From Candidatus Omnitrophota bacterium (lineage in GTDB: Bacteria > Omnitrophota > Gorgyraeia > Gygaellales > Profunditerraquicolaceae), in NCBI GenBank assembly GCA_028714595.1, contig JAQTMD010000079.1, positions 1-7,126 of the forward strand: a stretch of DNA of 7,126 nt, given 5' to 3'. Of the stretch, positions 1 to 6,286 are shown piece after piece. Position 1 is the stretch's first letter. Each line of letters opens with the position of its first letter. The translations under genes and the position numbers were made by a program. The notes beneath the pieces were generated by a model, which was given only the letters and a program-made list of their open reading frames with translations, was not told the DNA's origin and searched no databases.

Positions 1-459
1 GTTGACGGTGATATCGGTAAAGGCGGCGATGATATACATCAGGGTAAACCAGAGAAATACCAGGAACAATATGAACGCGCGTTTGGGCATGTGCGCCTTG
101 GCGACTTCGGCGATCGACCTGCCCCGATGACGGATGGAAGCGATCAGCGCGCTCATGTCATGGACGCCGCCGACAAATATCCCGCCGAGGATGATCCACA
201 GGACGGCCGGACCCCACCCGAACCACAATCCGGCCAGGATCGGGCCGACGATCGGCCCGGCAGCTGCGATCGCCGAGAGGTGCTGACCTAAGAGGTAGAA
301 TTTATTGGCGGGCTCGAAATCCTTTCCGTCGCGCAGGGTATGGGCGGGAGTCTTGCAGCGGTCGTCAAGGCAAAAAAATCTCTTGAGGAATTGACCGTAG
401 AGGAAATACCCCGCTGCAAGCGGGACAAACAAAAGAATGACCGTAAAAAACAGGTTCAT
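1..459 (-). CDS. cstA: Carbon starvation protein CstA, N-terminal part (runs off left edge)
   Basis: These are the first 153 codons of a CstA-family integral membrane transporter; the frame is open to the window edge with no stop. Residues 2-20 form the first membrane segment. The family-typical stretch GQHLSAIAAAGPIVGPILAG is at about 58-77, followed by a second hydrophobic segment with GGVHDM at 97-102, the RHRGRSIAEVAK loop at about 110-121 and a third membrane segment at about 128-147. CstA proteins are starvation-induced importers of peptides and/or pyruvate in the inner membrane (family knowledge). The ATG at 459 overlaps the stop of the frame-corrected upstream gene by four bases (ATGA). 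Only a weak GGA precedes the ATG, so translation is probably coupled to the upstream gene. The substrate cannot be told from this fragment. Confidence 0.93.
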   Translation of the reverse strand, partial: MNLFFTVILLFVPLAAGYFLYGQFLKRFFCLDDRCKTPAHTLRDGKDFEPANKFYLLGQHLSAIAAAGPIVGPILAGLWFGWGPAVLWIILGGIFVGGVHDMSALIASIRHRGRSIAEVAKAHMPKRAFILFLVFLWFTLMYIIAAFTDITVN

Positions 460-1504
460 GAGTTCCGGGAGGAAGCGTCTCCCCGTTTCTGGGCCGCCAG
501 CGCCATGATGCGCGCGGTGACCTGCAGGGGGTCGCGCAGGCGCCGTGAGTTGCGCGGCTCGTTCCTGAAGTTCCAGCCGTCTGCGGACACCTCGATGACA
601 TAGGACCGTGCGCCGAAGCGCAGCGACAGGGTATCGAATGCGTAATCGTCGCTCGGAGGTTTTTTTCGTCGGTCAGGTTACCGATTATCTCCGTAAAAGC
701 CGGTGTGCCGCGCTCCAGCACGACGGTATCGGCGCGCCCCACGTCAAGGACGACCTCGGCGGCGGCTGCGAGCCGCTCCACGGGGCAGGTCACGGCCCTG
801 CCGTGGATCGGCAGCATCCTGTAGACCAGGGCCAGCGCTGCCAAGGCAATGGCGCCGGTGACCGATACCCCGGCCAAATACATCAGCCGCAATGCCCATG
901 AGACGCCGGCCTCCGGGGGCGCGATAGCATCCTCTAATGCAGGGACGATCGTATCAAGAGACTTTGTATCGAGCCCGGCTGCCAGGTCAAGGTCTATCCG
1001 GTACGTGTTGAAGGTTATATTTTTTTGTCCGGCCTTGCGCGCTGCTTCGACGGCGTTGGCAAACGAGACCTGCGCTGATTCAGGTTCTTCTTTCTGGAGA
1101 TAAGCAAGTTCCTGCAGGAAATAGTCGAATGAGGGGTCGGTCTTGCGCGCGGAGTTTGAAGACAGCGCCCGCTCGATCCGCGGCATGGCAGCTTCCGGAT
1201 CATGCCGGGCCAGATTCAGTATGGCGGCATCTTCATGCAATGCCTTCGTTGACCAGCAGTTCTCCAGGCATCCCTCAAGCACGAACAACGCCTCCTGCCT
1301 GTCGTGCGCTCTGAGGCGCTCGTAAAACTCGCCGTACTTTTTTGAACTTCTGTTGCAATCGCAGGGATCACGGCTAAGGCAGATCGCGTAAGCATTTGCC
1401 TGCATAACCGCGGTTGCCAGTACAAGCAGGGATGTCCCCAGAAGGAACATCATAGTCGAAAACCGCTTCTCCAGGAGTATTACATTGAAGCAGTTAGAAC
1501 ACAT
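456..1504 (-). CDS. Secreted/membrane-anchored protein of unknown function, frameshifted at an A7 tract
   Basis: I do not recognise this family. Residues 19-39 look like a signal peptide (hydrophobic core, ANA-YA cleavage-like site). A Cys cluster follows (C42, C48, C50, then C79 and C83), then an Ala/Glu-rich helical region of TPR-like character (about 55-195), one membrane segment (206-228) and a C-terminal tail. The ATG at 1504 is chosen for its AAGGTG ribosome site 8 bases upstream; ATGs at 1453 and 1450 are alternatives. The uninterrupted frame runs to 365, 95 bases into cstA, but after residue 282 it turns into low-quality sequence rich in Arg, Ser, Pro and Cys. A -1 shift at GAA AAA AAC (659-667) instead gives 67 further residues with ordinary composition (such as RFGARSYVIEVSADGWNF), a total of 349 aa, and a TGA overlapping the cstA ATG. 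I infer that the -1 frame is the real C-terminus. The shift may be a sequencing error, a mutation or genuine slippage. Confidence 0.75.
659..665 (-). other. A_AAA_AAC heptamer at the frameshift position
   Basis: In the zero frame the codons read GAA AAA AAC, so the last A of GAA plus the next two codons form the X_XXY_YYZ heptamer A_AAA_AAC within a run of seven A (660-666). A -1 slip here yields exactly the frame that continues as protein and ends at the cstA start. About 35 bases downstream on the coding strand is a C(TTCG)G-capped 5-bp stem (609-622). That is farther than usual for a frameshift stimulator. The site could equally mark a lost A in a homopolymer. Confidence 0.5.
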
Positions 1505-1512
1505 CGGTGTGG

Positions 1513-1531
1513 CACCTTGGGGAACGTCCCC
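1513..1531 (-). promoter_or_regulatory. Ribosome site AAGGTG abutted by a small palindrome
   Basis: AAGGTG (1513-1518) lies 8 bases before the ATG at 1504 and supports that start. Directly upstream of it, ggggaacgtcccc (1519-1531) is a 5-bp inverted repeat with a 3-base loop, filling most of the 31-base gap to the ZIP gene stop. It could fold in the mRNA next to the ribosome site or be a short REP-like palindrome; one copy cannot decide. Confidence 0.4.
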
Positions 1532-1535
1532 GAGA

Positions 1536-2279
1536 CTAGACGAAGAGCTTTTCGAGGATCATCATGGTGATAAAGCCGAAAATAAGACCCATGGTGGCTT
1601 CGCGGGCATTGCCGCGGGAGTGCGTTTCCGGGATAAGCTCTTCGCTGGTGACAAAAAGCATGGCGCCTGCGGCAAACGCCAGGCCGTACGGCAGCAGGTA
1701 TTGGCTTACTGAAAGTACCGAAATACCGAATAACCCCCCGACAGGCTCGACGATGGCAGTGAAGGATGCGATGAGAAAAGCCTGCATGGCCCGGCTGCGG
1801 TCTTTCAAAAGCGTAAGCGACGTCGCCATCCCCTCGACCAGATTCTGGATACCGATGCCGACAGCCAGTATTATGCCTGCCCTGATATCCGCGCGGGCAA
1901 AGCCGACACCGACGGACAGCCCTTCGGGGAAATTATGGATGGTCATCGCCAGCATGAACAGCGTTGCCTTGCTCAAATGCGTTACCGGGCCTTTGACGCC
2001 GGCGACGCGGTGAATGTGCGGGACCGCCCGTTCCATCATGATAAAGAACAGCATGCCGAGCAGTATCCCTGCCGACGCCCGCCAGATGCCGCCGAGCGCC
2101 ACCGCAGGAGTGACCAGCCCGAAAAATGTCGCCGCGAGCATGACCCCTGCCGCGAATCCCAGCGACGTGTCGAGGAATTTATCCGACACCCGGTGCATAA
2201 AGAACACGACCAGGGCGCCGACGATCGTGGCGCTGCCGGCGACCACGCTCGCAAAAGTCCCCAGGAGGATAAGGTTCAT
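1536..2279 (-). CDS. ZIP-family divalent metal transporter (GufA/ZupT-like)
   Basis: This 247-aa polytopic inner-membrane protein is of typical bacterial ZIP length, with about eight hydrophobic segments. The metal-site motifs are present: HNFPEG at 115-120 in the fourth segment and QNLVEG at 145-150 in the fifth, where many ZIPs have HxxxE, plus EELIPETH at 213-220 near the end. A short His-containing loop (PHIHR, 87-91) lies before the conserved segments. ZIP proteins move zinc, iron or other divalent metals into the cytoplasm; the Gln in the second motif resembles the GufA branch, so metal choice is uncertain. The ATG at 2279 follows the PilZ stop by three bases, with GGGGGAA inside the end of pilZ as ribosome site, so the two genes are almost certainly co-translated. 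Confidence 0.9.
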   Translation of the reverse strand: MNLILLGTFASVVAGSATIVGALVVFFMHRVSDKFLDTSLGFAAGVMLAATFFGLVTPAVALGGIWRASAGILLGMLFFIMMERAVPHIHRVAGVKGPVTHLSKATLFMLAMTIHNFPEGLSVGVGFARADIRAGIILAVGIGIQNLVEGMATSLTLLKDRSRAMQAFLIASFTAIVEPVGGLFGISVLSVSQYLLPYGLAFAAGAMLFVTSEELIPETHSRGNAREATMGLIFGFITMMILEKLFV

Positions 2280-2282
2280 ACC

Positions 2283-2654
2283 CTATTCCCCCGTCCATTT
2301 CAAGTAGTCGATACCCTGCTCTGCACAGACCTTCTTGACGACATCCATAAGCAGGTCCAGGTCCTTCTCGGCGAATTCTATGAATTTGATGCCTGCCTCG
2401 AACGGATGGCGGCTGTCATCGCGCGTTGCCGACCAGACCACCTCGGCGCATCCGACGATGGGCTTTTTCCCCTCAGCGAGCCGGATCTCGACGTCCAGCA
2501 GCACGCCCGGTTCCAGCTTCTGGATCGTAGGCATGGCAAGGCCGACTTCGGAGATATTTTTACTGCGCGAACCGCTTTTTAAGAAACCCTGTGCGATGGA
2601 ATACCTGATCTCCAACTGGCTGGTGACCCTGAGCTTGTGTCTTCGTTCTTTCAC
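2283..2654 (-). CDS. PilZ-domain c-di-GMP-binding protein
   Basis: This 123-aa cytoplasmic protein is a single PilZ domain. The c-di-GMP binding signature is intact: RxxxR as R5-HKL-R9 (preceded by R4), and D/NxSxxG as N33-I-S35-EV-G38. Later strands (CAEVVWS at 69-75, FEAGIKFIEF at 85-94) fit the PilZ beta-barrel. Such single-domain receptors pass c-di-GMP levels on to partners in motility, exopolysaccharide or transport. The start is GTG at 2654, supported by AGGGGAG five bases upstream and by the position of RRHKLR near the N-terminus. It is the first gene of an operon with the ZIP transporter, the unknown membrane protein and cstA, an unusual set for PilZ. Its partner cannot be deduced from sequence. 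Confidence 0.93.
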   Translation of the reverse strand: MKERRHKLRVTSQLEIRYSIAQGFLKSGSRSKNISEVGLAMPTIQKLEPGVLLDVEIRLAEGKKPIVGCAEVVWSATRDDSRHPFEAGIKFIEFAEKDLDLLMDVVKKVCAEQGIDYLKWTGE

Positions 2655-2713
2655 AGCCGCTCCCCTTTACCTGATACTATGACGCCAGAGAAGATTTTTA
2701 CCCCTCAAAAAAT

Positions 2714-2722
2714 ATTATATCA
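2714..2722 (-). promoter_or_regulatory. Extended -10 promoter of the pilZ operon
   Basis: The coding strand reads TGATATAAT, a perfect TGn extended -10 element joined to TATAAT (2714-2719). The hexamer 17 bp upstream (CTCCGC) is not a -35 box and lies in the hairpin of the preceding terminator. Predicted start near 2707 gives a leader of roughly 50 bases before the GTG of pilZ. Confidence 0.65.
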
Positions 2723-2724
2723 TG

Positions 2725-2748
2725 AAAACTCAGCCGGCGGAGTTTTTT
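2725..2748 (-). terminator. Hairpin terminator after the signalling operon
   Basis: The 7-bp inverted repeat AAAACTC/GAGTTTT with an 8-base GC-rich loop (2725-2746) sits 26 bases after the REC-REC stop. On the coding strand it is followed by only four T, then CATG; on the plus strand the T run is six. It should act as an intrinsic terminator in either direction, perhaps leaky toward pilZ. Confidence 0.65.
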
Positions 2749-2774
2749 GTCGCGGCGCTGGCGTACTGCGATGA

Positions 2775-3536
2775 CTAACGATCTGCGGAGGCTTCTTTTT
2801 CCTTCCTGACTTGATCGATTTCCTGAAAGATCTTGGAGATCTCGAAAGGCTTGAAGAGGCAGCCCCGGACGCTCAAACCCTTGATATCTTTTTCTACCTC
2901 CTCTCGATAACCGGTCATCAAAAGGACCTTGAGATTCGGCCTGAGCTGCATCAGTTTATTGAACAGCTCGATGCCGTTCGAATCCTTGAGTTTTATATCG
3001 AGGAACACCAGGGAAAAATCCTGGGAGGCAATCGCCTCCAGCGCCTTACCGCCGGTATCGGCGCAGGTGACGGAGCACGCAGCGGACTTCAGCACCCTGG
3101 TAAAGGTATCCAGGACCGCCTTGTCATCGTCGATTACCAGCACCGACAGCGGCTCTTTCTCGGAACGGACAAATTCTTTTCCCAGGAATGCGGTGACCTG
3201 GTTGATGTCAAAAGGCTTCTTGATGGAAGCGAATATGCCATCATCTTTTGCCTCTGCAAGAAGGCCTTCAACGGAATAACCGGTCATCATCACGAATTTG
3301 GCGGACGGCTGGAGGGCTTTCAATTTCTTGAGCGTCTGAACGCCGTCTATGCCCGGCATGCGGATATCCAGGAAGATCCAGTCAAACGCGGCGTGACCCG
3401 CTGCGTCGATCCCCTCATAGCCGTTATTGGCAAGCGTGACAATCGCCCCCTTGAGCTCCAGCAGCTTTTTCAAAAAATTGCGTACGCCCTGTTCATCATC
3501 AACGACCAGGACCCTGGTCAACCGCTGCTCATCCAT
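2775..3536 (-). CDS. Tandem receiver (REC-REC) response regulator without output domain
   Basis: This 253-aa protein consists of two CheY-like receivers. REC1 (about 7-122) has acidic residues D13/D14, phospho-acceptor D57 in FLDIRMPGIDG, T85 and K107. REC2 (about 130-245) has D136/D137, D180 in FLDIKLKDSNG, T208 and K229. Both are therefore predicted to be phosphorylatable. REC2 lacks the usual MPG after the aspartate. No DNA-binding, enzymatic or PilZ domain follows; the protein ends in a short charged tail. The ATG at 3536 overlaps the end of the preceding receiver gene by eight bases, with AGGAG five bases upstream. As last gene of the kinase operon it probably acts as phosphate shuttle, sink or protein-interaction switch, with the kinase encoded two genes upstream as one likely donor. 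Confidence 0.93.
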   Translation of the reverse strand: MDEQRLTRVLVVDDEQGVRNFLKKLLELKGAIVTLANNGYEGIDAAGHAAFDWIFLDIRMPGIDGVQTLKKLKALQPSAKFVMMTGYSVEGLLAEAKDDGIFASIKKPFDINQVTAFLGKEFVRSEKEPLSVLVIDDDKAVLDTFTRVLKSAACSVTCADTGGKALEAIASQDFSLVFLDIKLKDSNGIELFNKLMQLRPNLKVLLMTGYREEVEKDIKGLSVRGCLFKPFEISKIFQEIDQVRKEKEASADR

Positions 3537-3939
3537 TGCTTCTCCTCTCTTCCGGGGCCGTGGCGATCTTGCTGAGCAGGCTCAATTCAAGATAGCTGAG
3601 GTTGAAGGGCTTGGTGATGTAGTCGTACGCCCCCTCTTTAAGCGCCTCTTCGGCGATCTCTTTCTGGGCAAAGGCGGTGATCATGATGACTGAGGTTTCA
3701 GGGTAGAGCGTCTTGATCTTACGCAGGACTTTGATCCCGCTTAACCCCGGCATCTTGATGTCCAGGAAGACCAGATCCCTGGGCTCCCGCTCAAGCAGCA
3801 GCAGCGCCTCTTCTCCGCTGCGGGCAACGCTCACAGTCTGGAAGCCTTTCTGCCTCAAGAACCGCGCAAGGAACTCCCGCACCGCTTCGTCATCGTCCAC
3901 GACAAGTATCTTTTCCCTGGCCATCGCTTGTTCTTCCAT
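3529..3939 (-). CDS. Stand-alone receiver-domain response regulator (CheY/Spo0F-like)
   Basis: The 136-aa product is one receiver domain. Residues 11-17 (ILVVDDD) carry the acidic pocket D15/D16, D60 in FLDIKMPGLSG is the phospho-acceptor, T88 lies in IMITAF and K110 in ITKPF. The C-terminal 15 residues are a polar tail with no output domain. The ATG at 3939 is preferred over the in-frame ATG at 3924 because AGGAG lies five bases before it. The gene begins 11 bases after the histidine kinase stop and overlaps the REC-REC gene by eight bases, so the three are translationally linked. It is the most likely direct partner of the kinase, by position. Confidence 0.93.
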   Translation of the reverse strand: MEEQAMAREKILVVDDDEAVREFLARFLRQKGFQTVSVARSGEEALLLLEREPRDLVFLDIKMPGLSGIKVLRKIKTLYPETSVIMITAFAQKEIAEEALKEGAYDYITKPFNLSYLELSLLSKIATAPEERRSNG

Positions 3940-3950
3940 AATCTCTCCTT

Positions 3951-6014
3951 TCAGGGTGTTGACGCGTTGCCGACAAGACCGGATTCCGACACCGGCAGCC
4001 GTATGGTGAAATTCGTCCCCTGTCCCTGCTCGCTGTCGACTTCGATCGTGCCGCCGTGCTCCTTGACGATGCTGTAGACTATCGCCAACCCGAGGCCGGT
4101 GCCCTGCCCGACTTCCCGGGTGGTGAAGAAGGGTTCGAATATTTTCTCGAGGTGTTCTTTCGGGATGCCGATGCCGTCGTCAAAAATCTTGATCAGGACA
4201 TTCTTATGCTCGCTGTCCGGCTGAGTACTCAGGGTTATCAACCCGCCTTCGCTGCCCCGCTTCTCCCTGATCGCCCACCGGCCGTTCGAGATGATGTCAA
4301 AGATGATCTGCTGGATGAGCTGTTCGTCGCCCAGGACCAGGCCGATCGCAGGATCGAGATGTTTCTGGATCAGTATGTTCTCCAGCAGCATGTCGTGGCC
4401 GATAAAACTTAAGACCTTTTCCACCAGGTCGTTCACGTTGAGGAGGTGGTAAACGCCTTTGGAGGCATGGGAAAAATCCAGCAGCGACCTGGTTATCTTG
4501 ACGCAGCGCTGCGCGGATTCCTCGATGACGGCGAGCAATTCCTTGAAATCCTGGAGGTTAAAATCTTTCTTTTCCCGTGCCAGGATATTGATAAGCTGCA
4601 CGTTGTTCAGAACGCCGGTCAAAGGGTTGTTTATCTCGTGCGCTACGCCTCCGGCCAGGGATCCCACCGATGCCATCTTCGCAGACTGGACCAGTTGGCT
4701 CTGAATCTGCTTGAGGTCGTCGTACGCATGGCGCAACTTTTCCTCGGTCTGCTTGATGGCGGTTATATCGCGCACCGACTCGATGGCGCCGACGACCGCG
4801 CCGTTAATATCATACAGCGGGGTGGCAATGGCCCAGAGCATGGCGCCGGCGCCGTTGTTCAGGCAGGGAGCGAAGACCTCGCCCGTAAGCTTCGCGCCGG
4901 ACCTCTCAAAGGCCAGGTATTTTTCCTGCAGTTCCAGGCTGGGATCGAGCGTCCAGTCGACAAGGATAGGCCTGCGAATCCCGTAGAACGGGAGCGCATA
5001 TTCATAATCGCCTTTGCCGAGGGCATCCAGCGCCCGTATGCCACTCATCTCTTCCATAGCCTTGTTCCAGGCGATGATCTTCCCTTCCAGGTCGATGGCA
5101 AACGTGTTGTCGGGAAGGAAATCGATGATATTGGCAAGCTGCTGCTTCGACTGATTCAATTCGTTTTCGACCCGCTCGCGCTCCGTGATCTCCGCCTTGA
5201 GGTCGAAATTAAGACGCAGGAACTCGCTCGATTTCTTTTTCTCTTCATTGACGAGCCTGCGCAGGTCTTCGGTCATCCGGTTGAACAGCCGCGTCAGGCT
5301 GCCGATCTCGTCGTTACGGGCGATCGCCACCTTTGACGTAAGGTCGCCGAGGGAGACTTTGCGCATGCCCACCTCGAGCTTGCGGATCGGCGATACGACC
5401 AGCCGCATGAAGAAGATGGCGATCAGCAACGACATCACCAACATCCCGGAAAACGAAAGGAGAATGTTCCATTTCCTGCTGGCGCGTAAACTGGCGACGA
5501 CCATTCCCCAGTCGAGACCCAGACGCACGACGCCCAGCACCTTATCATTCGCGCCGTGGCAACCGTAACATCTCTGCTCATTAAAGATGGGGATCAGATC
5601 GGCAATGATCATCTCTTTCGTCCTCTCCCTCAACTCGAGGCCAAGATAGGGCCTGCCTTGAAGCGCGGAAGCCAGATACGGCGACAGGGATTTCCGGCCG
5701 ATGAGTTGCTTATCCGTGCTTCTGCGGATAATTCCTTTTTTGTCGGTCAGATGCGCCAGCACGACCGTCGGTAAGTCCTTGTACTGGTCGAACTGTTTCT
5801 GGATAACGTACTGATCGCCGCTGAGCATGGGGTGGATCATGGCAGTGAGGATCAGCTGTCCGAGCTGGTGCACGTTGTCGTATGCTATCCGCTCGATGAT
5901 ACGTTTCTGGTACGCCACGTTCATCAGCGTCATCCCGGCAAGGATGACCGACAGACAGGAACAGAATAAAAGAATACCGCGCAGCCCCAAGGATCTCCTG
6001 ACCTGGGGTATCAT
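3951..6014 (-). CDS. Membrane histidine kinase with periplasmic heme-c (CxxCH) sensor, HAMP and PAS
   Basis: This 687-aa hybrid-free sensor kinase has the following order: membrane segment at about 12-34; periplasmic domain 36-181; second membrane segment about 183-206; HAMP about 203-258; linker coiled coil to about 295; PAS about 290-415; HisKA with phospho-acceptor H459 in AHEINNP; and HATPase_c with N-box Asn577, DDGIGIP (612-618), FEPFFTT (626-632) and GTGLGL (638-643). The periplasmic domain carries C149-Y-G-C152-H153, a covalent heme c attachment motif, on the side of the membrane where cytochrome c maturation occurs, just before the second membrane segment. This suggests sensing of redox state or a heme ligand such as O2, NO or CO (inference). 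The N-box reads SNGRWAI where NAxxAI is usual, but the Asn is kept. The ATG at 6014 has GGAGGTGAT six bases upstream, an almost perfect ribosome site. The receiver gene at 3939 follows by 11 bases. Confidence 0.95.
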   Translation of the reverse strand: MIPQVRRSLGLRGILLFCSCLSVILAGMTLMNVAYQKRIIERIAYDNVHQLGQLILTAMIHPMLSGDQYVIQKQFDQYKDLPTVVLAHLTDKKGIIRRSTDKQLIGRKSLSPYLASALQGRPYLGLELRERTKEMIIADLIPIFNEQRCYGCHGANDKVLGVVRLGLDWGMVVASLRASRKWNILLSFSGMLVMSLLIAIFFMRLVVSPIRKLEVGMRKVSLGDLTSKVAIARNDEIGSLTRLFNRMTEDLRRLVNEEKKKSSEFLRLNFDLKAEITERERVENELNQSKQQLANIIDFLPDNTFAIDLEGKIIAWNKAMEEMSGIRALDALGKGDYEYALPFYGIRRPILVDWTLDPSLELQEKYLAFERSGAKLTGEVFAPCLNNGAGAMLWAIATPLYDINGAVVGAIESVRDITAIKQTEEKLRHAYDDLKQIQSQLVQSAKMASVGSLAGGVAHEINNPLTGVLNNVQLINILAREKKDFNLQDFKELLAVIEESAQRCVKITRSLLDFSHASKGVYHLLNVNDLVEKVLSFIGHDMLLENILIQKHLDPAIGLVLGDEQLIQQIIFDIISNGRWAIREKRGSEGGLITLSTQPDSEHKNVLIKIFDDGIGIPKEHLEKIFEPFFTTREVGQGTGLGLAIVYSIVKEHGGTIEVDSEQGQGTNFTIRLPVSESGLVGNASTP

Positions 6015-6053
6015 TGCCAGATCACCTCCCCGTCGTCCGCCCGATTCCCCGCA

Positions 6054-6275
6054 TCAAGCCCCCGGTATGGCCGACGGCGCACAGCCGGCATTCGTGATCC
6101 GTTCAAGATCGCTCTTCCTGAACCGCCGGTGCCCGCCCAGCGTCCTGAACGGACGCAGCATCCCTTTTTTTTCCCAATTACGCAGCGTTAGAGGCAATAC
6201 CCCGACGAAGCGCGCGGCCTCTGAAATCGTCATGATGTCTTCTTGAAATCCCTGCCTGATCACGGATCTCGTCAT
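6054..6275 (-). CDS. Small MerR/BldC-like helix-turn-helix DNA-binding protein
   Basis: The 73-aa protein is essentially one winged HTH. ISEAARFVGV (17-26) and LTLRNWEKKGML (29-40) form the HTH, and RTLGGHRRFRKSDLERI (44-60) is the MerR-type wing with the hallmark GGHRRF. It lacks the dimerisation coiled coil and ligand domain of classical MerR proteins, so it resembles BldC- or excisionase-type regulators. The ATG at 6275 is chosen for AGAGG seven bases upstream, which overlaps the stop of the preceding receiver gene; an ATG at 6233 would trim 14 residues without touching the HTH. The gap to the kinase gene is 39 bases. It is the only DNA-binding protein in the operon, hence a candidate autoregulator or output factor. 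The related N-terminal domain of IS607-type recombinases is an alternative homology, but no recombinase domain follows. Confidence 0.87.
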   Translation of the reverse strand: MTRSVIRQGFQEDIMTISEAARFVGVLPLTLRNWEKKGMLRPFRTLGGHRRFRKSDLERITNAGCAPSAIPGA

Positions 6276-6286
6276 TTTTGAGCCTC

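Noticed and set aside
365..455. The zero-frame C-terminal end of the unknown protein inside cstA
   Set aside because: The residues after the A-run are rich in Arg, Ser, Pro and Cys in an unstructured pattern, and cstA coding is clear in the other frame. It is more likely an out-of-frame read than a real C-terminus.
2655..2713. A c-di-GMP riboswitch ahead of pilZ
   Set aside because: The leader after the predicted start is only about 50 bases, too short for known classes, and shows no matching conserved core.
2811..3575. A 254-codon open frame on the plus strand, and others of similar size at 4446-5336 and 1935-2582
   Set aside because: They lie exactly opposite receiver, kinase, ZIP and PilZ genes whose motifs are intact. 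They show no recognisable domains and arise from the codon bias of the minus strand.
6054..6275. Mobile element (IS607-type TnpA or excisionase) from the HTH similarity
   Set aside because: No serine recombinase domain, no TnpB, no terminal repeats, and the gene is tightly spaced within an operon.
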